Shown here in pieces: positions 7,193 through 16,924 of a DNA stretch of 42,513 bases. Position 1 is the stretch's first letter; every line of letters begins with the position of its first letter. The notes beneath the pieces were generated by a model, which was not told the origin of the DNA, searched no databases, and was given only the letters and a program-made list of their open reading frames with translations. The stretch covers positions 1 to 42,513 of the forward strand of contig JWZX01003017.1 of assembly GCA_001275005.1 (NCBI GenBank). Reading direction: 5' to 3'. The translations under genes and the position numbers were made by a program. Source of the stretch: Chrysochromulina tobinii. Its lineage: Eukaryota > Haptophyta > Prymnesiales > Chrysochromulinaceae.

Positions 7193-9526
7193 ATGGCGCA
7201 GCGAGCAATATGTGCCTTTCTATTGCTCGTTCGGGCGCAGCGGGTGCCAGCTGGCAACGCCTCGCTCGTGCAGGAGCATGCCTCGCGCCGTCTCATCGCT
7301 GTCGAGGGCGCCACCGCACAGGACGCATCCAACATCGACCCCGACGACTTCCTCTGGGAGAAGCTGCCGGGGCGGTGCTGCTTCTACGGCGGGCCCGACC
7401 CAGAGGATAAGTCAAAGTGGCTGGGGGCACACACGTGCGACGAGTGCACCGTGTGGGATCTGCCCAACAACTACTGCCACACGTCGCCGGCCGCGTGCCT
7501 CGAATGCGGCATGAGGCTCTACTGCGACCCTACGCCGCCGCTGGTCTCGGGCAACAAGGTGTGCATCGGCCCATCGCGCGTGGGCCACGGCTGCGACGAT
7601 ACGCTCGGAACTGGCGTGTGCGCCACACACTCGCTCCGCGAGTGCCAGACAACGTGCCGTCACCACCCGCGCTGCGAGATGCTCGTCTTCTATCCGCAGG
7701 AGAAGCAGGGCACGTGCATCTTGTGCGCCGACCTCACACACTACCAGGACGTGACGCTCGAGTCGACGCGCGTGTACTCGGTGACGCCCGACCCGCCTCC
7801 GCCCGCCTCCCCACGCGGTGTAGAGCACCATTACGTGACCCTCGACGGCCCATCGCCGCCGCCGCCGCCAAAGCAGCCTCCCGCCGCTCCGAGCAATCCA
7901 CCGCATCCGCTCGACCACCTCGGGCGGCAGCACACGAGGCAGCACTTTGAGTGCACGTACCAGCTGCGCACGGAGCTCTCGGTGGACCAGAGCGAAGGCT
8001 ACTCCGACCGCATCGCCGCGAGCAAGGAGGAGTGCTGCAACTTCTGTGGCACCAAAGGAGGCTGTCAGGACTTTGTCTTCGAGCCGGGCTCGGGTACGTG
8101 CGTGCTGCTGCCTCACGTGAGCAGCGACCTCATCATCAAGACTCCGAACGAGTACACGGTGGCGGGCTCGCTGCAGATCACCATCGTCAAGAAGACCCTC
8201 GAACGACATGGCGAGTGTGAGTACACTCCTTCGTCGGGCTACGCCGGGGGCAACCTTGGCGATGGCCAGCCGTTGCCTGGCGGGACGCCCATTGACGATA
8301 AGGTCGACTGCTGCGACGCGTGCGACCGCACGCCGAGCTGCACCAAGTTCACCTTTGAGCCTTACTCGAAGCGGTGCGTCATGTACGAAGGCTACGCTGA
8401 GACCTTCCTCACCGACAGCCTTCTCTCGGGCAAGGTCGTAAAGCGAACCACGGTCGGCAGCAGTAGCATCCTCGGTGTCGGCACCGAGCACGCCGGCGGT
8501 GGCGAAGGCGCCGCTGCCGGCGCAAAGGGGCAGGGGAGCTCGAGCGAAGAGGTGCCTGCGTGGATGATGCACCCGCCGCCACCCATGTGGCCATTGCTCA
8601 ACTTCCTGGTGCAGATCGACCCGCCGCCCGCGCCCCCACCCGAGATGGGGGATGCAGCCTCGAGCGTGATCGCGGGCGTGTCGATGACGCTCGTGCTCTT
8701 GATGGGGCTCGCGCTGAGCATCTGCGTGTACTGCTTCTTCCGTGAGGAAGTGCTCGCCGTCGCTGCGAAGGCGAGCGGGAGCAAGCGTAAGAAGAAGGGC
8801 GCGTATGGATCGGTCGACGGACACGTCCCGTCCAGTCTCGCTGAAGGTTGGCCTGACGTCGAGCCTGACGAGGAGCACACTGATCTTGATCAGGAGGTGG
8901 ACGGTGAGGCTGAAGAAGGCGGGGGCGGCCGCTCGTCGCGACAACCCCGGCGGACCAGCCGCAAGGGCAGCAGCAAGAGGGAGCCGCCCATGAAGGGTGC
9001 GGAGGTCGCGGGCGTCGGCGGCCTCGCCCCAGGCTACTGCGTGCGCGTGCGACTCGAGACGAACTCGCTGTCGCAGAAGAAAGAGGTGCACGTGGGGGAG
9101 CAGGCCAAAGACTTGGCCCAGCTGCGCGAGGTCATCTGGGCAGAGTTCTCTGCCCTCAAGGGGAAGCGTGCCGAAGAGATGCTCATCTTGTGCGAGGGCG
9201 CGGAGGGGATTGCGGTCCCATGGAATCTCGTCACGCGCGACTCCGACTTTGTTCGGGTGCTCGGGCGAGCCTCGCTTAAGGTCATCGACAAGCCTCCGCC
9301 CTCCGCCGAGAAGCCTGCTCCGGAATACGAGGTAGCCTTCCCCAAAGCCCTCAATGGCGAGGTCGGTGGGCGCGCTAACCGTCGCAAGGGCAAGGTGCGC
9401 AGCGGCGGATCGAACGGCGAGGGGGGGCGATTTGCAGACGAAGTGGAGCAGCACCACACGGGCGGCGGCAACGAGGCAGTGATCGCCCCTGGCGGCAACG
9501 GCGTGCGCTTCGTGGATGACGACTAA
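7193..9526 (+). CDS. single-pass membrane protein with PAN/apple-like modules
   Basis: Predicted 777 residues. The N terminus (MAQRAICAFLLLVRAQRVPA) is a weak signal peptide. The extracellular part is Cys-rich: a first unit with many paired Cys (about 55-125), then three units resembling PAN/apple folds at about 140-195, 258-325 and 340-410, each with an EEC/DCC..C...CxxF.FEP..xxC pattern. Pro-rich linkers (PPPPPKQPP) separate them. A hydrophobic helix at about 489-514 (VIAGVSMTLVLLMGLALSIC) is the membrane anchor. The roughly 260-residue tail is acidic/basic disordered, except for residues about 612-697 (YCVRVRLETNSLSQKKEVHV ...), which could be a small beta-grasp fold of the ubiquitin-like or PB1 type. 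PAN modules usually bind protein or carbohydrate, so a surface receptor or adhesin is plausible. Ligand and signalling role are unknown. Confidence 0.65.
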   Translation: MAQRAICAFLLLVRAQRVPAGNASLVQEHASRRLIAVEGATAQDASNIDPDDFLWEKLPGRCCFYGGPDPEDKSKWLGAHTCDECTVWDLPNNYCHTSPAACLECGMRLYCDPTPPLVSGNKVCIGPSRVGHGCDDTLGTGVCATHSLRECQTTCRHHPRCEMLVFYPQEKQGTCILCADLTHYQDVTLESTRVYSVTPDPPPPASPRGVEHHYVTLDGPSPPPPPKQPPAAPSNPPHPLDHLGRQHTRQHFECTYQLRTELSVDQSEGYSDRIAASKEECCNFCGTKGGCQDFVFEPGSGTCVLLPHVSSDLIIKTPNEYTVAGSLQITIVKKTLERHGECEYTPSSGYAGGNLGDGQPLPGGTPIDDKVDCCDACDRTPSCTKFTFEPYSKRCVMYEGYAETFLTDSLLSGKVVKRTTVGSSSILGVGTEHAGGGEGAAAGAKGQGSSSEEVPAWMMHPPPPMWPLLNFLVQIDPPPAPPPEMGDAASSVIAGVSMTLVLLMGLALSICVYCFFREEVLAVAAKASGSKRKKKGAYGSVDGHVPSSLAEGWPDVEPDEEHTDLDQEVDGEAEEGGGGRSSRQPRRTSRKGSSKREPPMKGAEVAGVGGLAPGYCVRVRLETNSLSQKKEVHVGEQAKDLAQLREVIWAEFSALKGKRAEEMLILCEGAEGIAVPWNLVTRDSDFVRVLGRASLKVIDKPPPSAEKPAPEYEVAFPKALNGEVGGRANRRKGKVRSGGSNGEGGRFADEVEQHHTGGGNEAVIAPGGNGVRFVDDD

Positions 9527-9870
9527 TATACACGCGCAAAACGAGAGCCGCGTATGCGGTGTGGACGACCAAGTATAGCTTGTGCTTGCGTCGGGAATCC
9601 TTCATTGAATCCAAAACGTAATCGTTTCAGATGTGCGTGCTTTTATTATTACATCTGCTTTTGAAGCACATTAGAAGCACATGTTGTCCACCACGAATTC
9701 GTGGACCACGTTTCCTTTCTCCCGACGACGCGTGCTCGGTAACGAACCGAGTCGGCTTTCTGGATCTGCATGTAAAGCATGCAACAAACTTCTTTATCCG
9801 TTACTGTACCGGAAAACGTGTAGGCAGTAGAGTCCGGCCATGTGCGAGCGAGCGAGCGAGCGCGCCGCGA
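9527..9870 (+). promoter_or_regulatory. 5' region of the DUF4116 gene
   Basis: 344 bp between co-oriented genes. It holds a 14-bp palindrome, CCACGAATTCGTGG (9691-9704), and a short GAGC tetranucleotide run (about 9844-9862) directly before the chosen ATG. No other gene is seen. An in-frame ATG at 9631 exists, but the intervening translation has no repeat-family character. Confidence 0.4.
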
Positions 9871-12106
9871 ATGCCACTCGCGGATCGTGACGCGGTCCTG
9901 AAAGCTGTGCAGCGGGACGGCTTGACGCTAAGCTTGACGCTAAATTTAGACGGAGCCAAACCGTTCAATGAAGACCGCGACATTGTGCTGGCGGCGGTGC
10001 AGCAGAACGGCTGGGCGCTCCAATACGTAGCCGAGCCGCTCAAGGCCGACCGCGGCATTGTGCTGGCGGCGGTGCAGCAGAACGGGAGAGCGCTCGAATA
10101 CGCAGCCGAGTCACTCAAGGCCGACCGCGACATTGTGCTGGCAGCGGTGCAGCAGAGCGGCTTCGCGCTCGAATACGCAGCCGAGTCACTCAAGGCCGAC
10201 CGCGACTTTGTGCTGGCAGCGGTGCAGCAGAGCGGCTTCGCGCTCCATTACGCAGCCGAGTCACTCAAGGCCGACCACGACTTTGTGCTGGCGGCGGTGC
10301 AGCAAAACGGGGAAGCGCTCGAATACGTAGCCGAGCCGCTCAAGGCCATCAAAGACATTGTGCTGGCGGCGGTGCAGCAGAACGGCTGGGCGCTCCGATA
10401 CGCAGCCGAGGGGTTCAAGGCCGACCGCGGCATTGTGCTGGAGGTATGCTGGAGGCGGTGCAGCAGAGCGGGAGAGCGCTCGAATACGCAGCCGAGGGGT
10501 TCAAGGCCGACCGCGGCATTGTGCTGGCGGCGGTGCAGCAGAGCGGGAGAGCGCTCGAATACGCAGCCGAGCGGCTCAAGGCCGACCGCGACTTTGTGCT
10601 GGCGGCGGTGCAGCAGAACGGGAGAGCGCTCGAATACGCAGCCGAGCGGCTCAAGGCCGACCGCGGCATTGTGCTGGCGGCGGTGCAGCAGAGCGGGAGA
10701 GCGCTCGAATACGCAGCCGGGGGTTCAAGGCCGACCGCGGCATTGTGCTGGCGGCGGTGCAGCAGGACGGGAGAGCGCTCGAATACGCAGCCGAGTCACT
10801 CAAGGCCGACCGCGACATTGTGCTGGCAGCGGTGCAGCAGTACGGCTTCGCGCTCGAATACGCAGCCGAGTCATTTAAGGCCGACCGCGACTTTGTGCTG
10901 GCAGCGGTGCAGCAGTACGGCTTCGCGCTCGAATACGCAGCCGAGTCATTTAAGGCCGACCGCGACTTTGTGCTGGCAGCGGTGCAGCAGAGCGGCTTCG
11001 CGCTCCATTACGCAGCCGAGTCACTCAAGGCCGACCGCGGCATTGTGCTGGCGGCGGTGCAGCAGAGCGGCTTCGCGCTCCATTACGCAGACGAGTCACT
11101 CAAGGCCGACCGCGACGTTGTGCTGGCGGCGGTGCAGCAGAACGGGGAAGCGCTCCAATACGCAGCCGAGCCGCTCAAGGCCGACCGCGGCATTGTGCTG
11201 GTGGCGATGCAGCAGAATGGCTTGGCGCTCCAATGCGTAACCGATTACGGCGAGATCGCTGCGGATATCGCGGCAGATAACATGGCAGCTCACATCGCCG
11301 CCGTGGCGGAGCTCGAGGCGGCAGCGTCTTCTCACGATCGCGATCTGACGCTTATTGCGCCAGCGCCTGAATCTGTGACTGAGCTCGAGTCGGCAGCTTC
11401 TGCGCAACCCTCGACCAGCCAGAGTTCTTCTGCTGATGAACATGACGGCGCACCCGTGCCACTAGCGCGTGTGGCGCCTCGAAGGACGCGCAGCTACACA
11501 CAGCAAGCCACCGAGCAGGCCAAGGCTGACAAAGGCGGAAACAAGGCGGATCCGATCATCTTTGGTGATTCGGACGACGAGACTAGCGCTGAGGTTAAGC
11601 ATGACATTGACAAGATCGACGAGGCGCGATACGCCGAGCTTCGACGGCACTACTGCGAGGCGTACGAGGAGCACGACGCACCAACACTGGCCGGCACGAG
11701 CGGTGCACGCCTGCGCCACAAGCGCAAGTGCCGTGCGCGCATTGAGAGCGATTCTGGCTACAAGGCGCTCCACAAGATGATCAAGCAGCTCGACCGCATC
11801 AGCAATCATGCAGAAGTGTATCGGCTACTGTCTCTGCTCTACGAATATGAGGTGCACTTGGCCCCGCGAGGGATAGCGCGCCCCGCGGCGCTTGGTGGGG
11901 GAGCACCGGCTGACGAGGTGGCCGAGGTGGTTGATCTGATTGGCGAGGAGAATGATATCATCAATGTGGACACTTACATTCTCGACGTGCTGCGTGACAA
12001 ACGAGACGAGCAGCAGGTCGGCGGTGCAGCAGGGCCGTCGTCGGCGGCCCCGCTCTCAGCTGGCGATGCCGATGGGGCGACGCGGGTGAAGCAAGAGCGG
12101 GAGTGA
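9871..12106 (+). CDS. DUF4116-type repeat protein with two frameshifts
   Basis: About eighteen 25-residue repeats of the form LAAVQQxGxALxYAAExLKADRxIV, typical of DUF4116 repeats known from algae and other protists; function is not established. The repeats start near 9961 in the frame of ATG 9871. At about 10441 an 11-bp duplication (TGCTGGAGGTA) moves them to a second frame, and at about 10714 a missing base (GCCGGGGG for GCCGAGGGG) moves them to a third. That frame continues to the stop at 12106. The tail of about 280 residues is not repetitive. It has an acidic DPIIFGDSDDE string, a basic stretch and EVVDLIGEEND, which looks like a SUMO-interacting motif. No domain is recognised beyond the repeats. 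Either this is a decaying gene, or the shifts are assembly errors in a difficult repeat, or translation starts inside the array. Confidence 0.6.
9961..11255 (+). repeat. 75-bp tandem array (DUF4116 repeats)
   Basis: About 17 units of 75 bp with very high DNA identity. A higher-order pattern is visible: the block of units near 10080-10345 (GRALEYAAES, GFALEYAAES, GFALHYAAES, GEALEYVAEP) recurs at about 10760-11180 with one extra copy of two unit types. No stop occurs in any of the three forward frames across most of the array. Confidence 0.9.
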
Positions 12107-13197
12107 ATAGCCTTGATGCTTGAAGCCCACTGAGTAACCACTGGGACTCATATGCCAAGGATTTGATGATTAGAGACATGCCGAGTCGACTTGGGGGCCG
12201 AATCTCCTCTACATGTATCACTCCATTACAGCTGTGCCTGGTTCAAAAAGGCGGGCCGAGGGCGGGGCTGCAGGAGGCCGGAGCGCGGATGGCGGAGGGG
12301 ATTATTCTCATGATTGTGGGGAAGTGCTTCACCACAGTAACGGACTAAGGGCGACGCGCGCCTCGGAAGCGGCACACCTGGCTCAGCTGGGCGGTATGGG
12401 GTCTGCCCGAAGAAAACGTGGTGGACGTGAGTTTGCGGGTGGTAGCTCTTGTGGGAGGTGCGCATGGTGGCGCGTGGAATGATGTTAGGAATGATGATGC
12501 CCTCGGCTCTGCGTCGCGTGTGCCCGTGTGGCGAGTCGTTGTCACGGGCGTACAAATCGGCCGAAGTGGTTGACCTCGCCTCGGACGACGTCGACGAGGA
12601 TCGAGGTGCCTATGGACGTGGATGCAAACATTATCGACGGTGCTACTCATCAAAGTGGTGCAGTACAATCGACGTAGTAGACGGCTACGCGGCCGGCCGT
12701 CGTCAACGGTCGTCCGGCCGTGATCTGTGGGCACAGAGCCGTGTGGACATGGCTCGATGGCTGGGCTCGTATATGATAAGAATTTCGATGACGATGTGCG
12801 GTGAGAGTAAAGAATGAAATCGAGACGTACACTACGGCGGTACCGGGAATTCACCGCGATAGGTTCGTACATGTACAACGGTTCGGGTAGGAGCCAGCTC
12901 GCGCAGGCCGCAGCGGTGACCGGGGTATGGAACTAACACACACGGTACACGGTGGGTGTGGAGTTTTACTGCTGAGTTGGAAACGTCACGGTGGAGACGG
13001 TGTTTATCACGGTGTGCGCCGAGAGGCTGCCGCGCAGGAACCGAAATGAGACCACTTACCAGAGCCCCATGCGTGCTTGTAGAATCGTAGTCCTGGCTGC
13101 GCAGAGAGAGGCCGATTTAAGACCCACCACGCACCGCAAGGCGCGTCCGAGGAAAGGAGTACAAGTATGTAGCGGCTCTTGTGTGATCTGCACATCT
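12107..13197. other. gene-poor interval with a possible gene remnant
   Basis: This 1.1 kb lies between two convergent genes. Most of it shows no coding signal. Around 12560-12660 a short translated stretch reads AEVVDLASDDVDED and, one frame over, VPMDVDANIIDG. This parallels the EVVDLIGEENDIINVDTYILD tail of the upstream DUF4116 gene in order and spacing. It may be a decayed partial duplicate. A 122-codon open frame covers it (12449-12817) but has no other recognisable content. No RNA gene seen. Confidence 0.35.
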
Positions 13198-13794
13198 TCA
13201 AGACACCTTGTCGTCCATCACCGTCACGGTCTTCGTCGTTGGGTCGAGAAATCGATGTCCGACGCGTGAAGCGACCCAAGAGAGCCACGAGAGTCCCCGG
13301 CGTGTACAGCCCTTCGGTACCCAGTGGGACTCGTCGTTGAAAGCCTCTATGAACCCCGGCTGCAGCTCCACTCCAAGCGCTCGACACGTGTCGTAGCAAA
13401 ATTGCCAGCAGTTGTTGCCAACGAATTGATATCCGCCGTCAACATACTTGTCCGCGCCAGCCAGCGCTTTCACCTTCTGACGTATGGCTGCGACTCTATC
13501 CTTATCATCGACGCCCTCGCCAAAGCCCTCCTTGACTTTGCCGACTTCTACTGTTTTCCAGTACTTCCAGTCGCCGTACAGAAACTTTTGGGGTCGCTCG
13601 TAAACAATGCCATAGTAGGTGACGCCGTGAGTAGACGAAGGCTCACTCGTGTTGGCATACGTCCACTCAAACTCGTCGCCTTCAATGTACAGGGACGTGT
13701 GCGTGGCGATCTTGAAGATGAACCGGTCCCCACTGTAGAGGTTCAGAAATACGCGCTTCTCGGGCGGTCCGGCTTCGGTGCTGGCCCTCGCCAT
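13198..13794 (-). CDS. PPPDE/DeSI-like papain-fold protein
   Basis: Predicted 198 residues from Met at 13794; the frame is open to an upstream Met at 13857, but the added residues look non-conserved. The order of a His motif (ATHTSLYIEGDEFEW, His32) and a later Cys motif (YQFVGNNCWQFC, Cys129), followed by ALGV...PGFIEAF, matches the circularly permuted papain fold of PPPDE peptidases. These include DeSI-type desumoylating/deubiquitinating isopeptidases. Both presumed catalytic residues are present. LRAT/NlpC-type enzymes share the fold and cannot be excluded. No signal peptide or membrane helix, so probably cytosolic or nuclear. A repeated TTGAC element and a TATA-like string lie just upstream. 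Substrate is unknown; a SUMO or ubiquitin link rests on family resemblance only. Confidence 0.58.
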   Translation of the reverse strand: MARASTEAGPPEKRVFLNLYSGDRFIFKIATHTSLYIEGDEFEWTYANTSEPSSTHGVTYYGIVYERPQKFLYGDWKYWKTVEVGKVKEGFGEGVDDKDRVAAIRQKVKALAGADKYVDGGYQFVGNNCWQFCYDTCRALGVELQPGFIEAFNDESHWVPKGCTRRGLSWLSWVASRVGHRFLDPTTKTVTVMDDKVS

Positions 13795-14277
13795 GGGAAT
13801 TCGGGCTCCGTGTGGAGTGAATTTTAAACATCGGCTGTGAAACGGCTGTGACTGCAAGTTATGTCAAGTCAAGTCAATTATAACAAATTTCTGTCAAGCA
13901 CAACGCGCACACTCCCCGGACACCCAAGCACGAGGGCCTCTATCGGAGCCGACGGCGCCTGTCTGTCCGCGCCCAGTCCCACATGACGCATCAGACATGA
14001 AGACATGAAGTGACAAGTCCCCCGCCCCGACGCGAGGTAACGCCCAGGGGCGCACACGGTCACGGTCACGCGCACGTTTAGTCTTTGAGACAGTCTTTGT
14101 GGATCGGTGTGTTCGGTTGTGACGTACCGAGCGGGAGACGCTTGTATAGTTCGGACCGAACGGCGCACGAGAGACGAGTACACGTAACGTGCTGCACACC
14201 GAAAGCACACGAATGCGATGCAATGCGGCTACCCGGACCGTAACGCCGCCGCATGGGCCGCCGCAGGCTCTGTGCAC
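13795..14277 (-). promoter_or_regulatory. upstream region of the PPPDE-like gene
   Basis: 483 bp between the PPPDE-like start and the stop of the LRR gene. On the minus strand, GTTATAATTGACTTGACTTG (about 13865-13884) combines a TATA-like core with tandem TTGAC repeats, 75-90 bp from the chosen ATG. The rest is without recognisable genes. Confidence 0.45.
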
Positions 14278-16686
14278 TCAATCAGAGCAAGACAGGCACC
14301 AGAGGTCGTCCATCAGTTTGGCGTCCTCGTAGGTGGCACGCGCACCGCGGAAGAGCGCACGCATCAGGCAGGGGGGCCAACAGGGGGGGTTCATCAAATG
14401 CACGCCTCCAACATGCGCCAAAGACATGCCGTGCACCGACTCGAACACCCTCAGAAGCGCAGACTGGCCGCGAAGCCCGATGGCATTGTTCGACAAACTG
14501 ATCTTGCAGGAAGAGCTGCTCGCGGCGAGCGCTGACGCCAAGGCAAGAGCGCCTTCGTTGTGGATGCTGTTGTCCTGCACCGTGATCAGCTTGAGTTGCT
14601 TTGGCAGGCGGCCAGCTCCGATCTGGAGTGCTAGGGCCGTAGCCCCCTCGTCACCCAGCTGGCAGGCATCCAGCCAGACCACTTCAAGGTTGGCTGCCAC
14701 GCCACGAGCAAACGCGTTGCACAAAGCAACTACCCCGCGTGCACCGTAGTGGTTGCTGCCAAGCCCCAAAGTGACCTTCAGCTTGGGGAGCGCTGTGTCT
14801 TCCAATCCAGCGACGAGCTGCTCGAGGCCATCATCGGTCAGCCCAGTCCCCCGAAGGTCAATCTCTTTGACCTGAACGCAGTAGTTGAGTGCATCAGCGA
14901 GCTTCCTTGGAGAGCACCACACGTCGCCGCTCTCGCCCACGAGGGGTGGCTCCAGCGGCAAGCCGAGGTAGTCGAGTTTTTCGACTCCACACAGGACGGC
15001 GGTTGCAACCTTGTCATACAGCTCAAGGACGGCTTGCTTGTCCGCACCATTCGTAAAGTTGCGCTTCTCGAGCAACGTTGCCATGCACTTTGGCGTTGTT
15101 GGCAGTCGGCGCTGTGCACGACCAGCTTTATCTGACACGTCAATGACGAGGCCCCATTTGGCCATCTGCAGATTGAAGGACTTGGCAAGCTCGGCACTGC
15201 ACCGCTCGAACGTTGTCCACCCACGCGAGTCATACGTGCGCGAGGTATCGAAGCCCTTCGGAAGCTTGTGCGGCAGCATGGTCAGAAGCACAACAGTAGT
15301 GCCGGAATGGCCATACCACAAGTCCATGGTATGCTTAAGTCCCCGTCCAAACGCCGCCTTCTGGAGCTCATCACGGCTGTTGTCATACGCCGCGCGTTCG
15401 GCCACCAACCGTTTACCTTCCGTGCGAGAAGCGGCAAGCTCCTCGTCGCTCTGCTTCAGGAGCCGGACGTCATTCATCCAAGCCTTCCACAGTTTGGGGT
15501 CCTTCTGATAGAGTGATCCCCAGTCGAGGAAGACGCCCATATCCGCGTAGCCGTAGGCACGGCATGCAGCAAGGAGCCCCCGGCCGCCATTGAGCTCGCC
15601 GAGGCGTTTGATCAGCAGCTTGAGCTGCTCACCTTCAGCATCCGGATGCCATATGTCCAGCCAGCAGTAAGACACGGCAATTATGGGCAGCAGGCCGTCA
15701 ACGTTGTTTTTCTTTGCTGTGATGGATGCGAGAATTCGGTATATTCCCGTGAGGATGTTGCCGCTGCTCAGAAGCCCAATCTCTTGGTTCATTTTCGACT
15801 TGTCCGTCCCCCGTCCCCCACTCCTCTCCATCCCCTTGAGCTCCTCGACGCTCATGAATGCTTCTTCTGGCAAGTCTTGGCGCCGAGGAAGCACCCCGCC
15901 GTACGCTTGGTGCACAGTTGTGGTCGGATTAGCCAGGTCCATGAGCCAGGTGAGCCGCAAGAGCCTCACGTCGCCCGCCTGAACCAGCGCCCCACCCTCG
16001 AGTGCATCCCAGACGGCGTCGGGGGTGCGGAAGCGGGATGCAGCACTCTTCAAGCGCTCACTCGTTCGGAGAGCATGCCGGACTATGCTGCTGTTGGGCG
16101 CATCGCTGCCCACGCTCGGAGTCAAAGACTCCGCGATGCGATGAGGTGCTTCCATAGGTGCTTCCAGATCGTCAGTTGGTCTCCTAGCATCGGGAAGTTC
16201 TTTGTCTTTGAGATTGATCAACCCTAGTCTGCCACAGCTGAGCACATTCAAGAGCTCGAACGCCACGTGTGCCAGCGGATGTATGAAGAGGAGTCCGATG
16301 AAAAGATACAGGCTGAAGAATAGGCTAATGGGCAGCTCAACGAGCAGTGACATGGGTATAGCATACGGCAGACGGCGGCGGAAAAGGCATCCCCGAGGTG
16401 AGCCTCGACGCTTTCCAGATGTGAAGAGTCCTGTGGCGAAGAACGGCGCCAGGGTCATCCACGTATAGACGACAGCAAGGACGGAGCCCGGGCCGATGAG
16501 AAGCAGGCAGGCGCAAACAAGCTGAATAAGGTGCACGATTGCCGGCCAAAGCCGAGTAGTGCGAATAGTTGTGGAGGGTCTGCCGTGCTGATGTGTAGCC
16601 GCTGGAAGGTTGCATTTCAACTGGATGATTTCACGAAGGGAAGCAACATTAGCCGATGTCGGGTGCGGAGGTGTCTCTCCAAGCAT
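14278..16686 (-). CDS. membrane-anchored protein with SYCW/RGWTTFE domain and C-terminal LRRs
   Basis: Predicted 802 residues. Two hydrophobic blocks, about 47-92 and 107-153, probably form two to four membrane helices. After a charged linker comes a globular region with VSYCWLDIWHPD (about 332), FLDWGSLYQKDP (about 385), a WYGH motif and RGWTTFERCSAELAKSF (about 490). I associate this motif set with a large unannotated protein family in algae, but name no function for it. Residues about 600-755 carry leucine-rich repeats of the RNI type (EIDLRGTGLTDDGLEQL, VWLDACQLGDEGATALA, ITVQDNSIHNEGALALA, ISLSNNAIGLRGQSALL). No signal peptide. It is the middle of three minus-strand genes and has its own upstream gap of 238 bp. 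A sensing or protein-binding role is plausible from the LRRs; the rest is unknown. Confidence 0.65.
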   Translation of the reverse strand: MLGETPPHPTSANVASLREIIQLKCNLPAATHQHGRPSTTIRTTRLWPAIVHLIQLVCACLLLIGPGSVLAVVYTWMTLAPFFATGLFTSGKRRGSPRGCLFRRRLPYAIPMSLLVELPISLFFSLYLFIGLLFIHPLAHVAFELLNVLSCGRLGLINLKDKELPDARRPTDDLEAPMEAPHRIAESLTPSVGSDAPNSSIVRHALRTSERLKSAASRFRTPDAVWDALEGGALVQAGDVRLLRLTWLMDLANPTTTVHQAYGGVLPRRQDLPEEAFMSVEELKGMERSGGRGTDKSKMNQEIGLLSSGNILTGIYRILASITAKKNNVDGLLPIIAVSYCWLDIWHPDAEGEQLKLLIKRLGELNGGRGLLAACRAYGYADMGVFLDWGSLYQKDPKLWKAWMNDVRLLKQSDEELAASRTEGKRLVAERAAYDNSRDELQKAAFGRGLKHTMDLWYGHSGTTVVLLTMLPHKLPKGFDTSRTYDSRGWTTFERCSAELAKSFNLQMAKWGLVIDVSDKAGRAQRRLPTTPKCMATLLEKRNFTNGADKQAVLELYDKVATAVLCGVEKLDYLGLPLEPPLVGESGDVWCSPRKLADALNYCVQVKEIDLRGTGLTDDGLEQLVAGLEDTALPKLKVTLGLGSNHYGARGVVALCNAFARGVAANLEVVWLDACQLGDEGATALALQIGAGRLPKQLKLITVQDNSIHNEGALALASALAASSSSCKISLSNNAIGLRGQSALLRVFESVHGMSLAHVGGVHLMNPPCWPPCLMRALFRGARATYEDAKLMDDLWCLSCSD

Positions 16687-16924
16687 CGTCGGGCTCTATG
16701 TGGCGTTGTTGCGCCGCTCGTCCCCTCCCCGCGCCCGCGCTGCACAATCCCTTCGTTCGCGGCACGTTGTTCATCAGATCTTGTGTGGGAATTTGGACTA
16801 TTGACGAAACCGACATGCTGCGTCCAACTCCAATGACAGCGCTGATCAGGATTATCGCACACCGGTCGACGCGCGTTTGCGGGTCTGGACCGGTACCGCT
16901 CTGAGCGCGGCGGGCTAACGAGTA

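Noticed and set aside
7412-9457. 681-codon minus-strand frame
   Set aside because: Antisense to the PAN membrane protein, whose Cys spacing and membrane helix are clearly real.
10441-10455. 11-bp GT...AG segment as a micro-intron
   Set aside because: Removing it restores the frame, but 11 bp is too short for any known spliceosomal intron. A tandem duplication of TGCTGGAGG explains it.
10358-10720. Upstream part of the plus-strand frame that ends at 12106
   Set aside because: Before about 10720 it reads the DUF4116 repeats in the wrong phase (Cys-Trp-Arg-Arg-rich), so it is not the original protein sequence.
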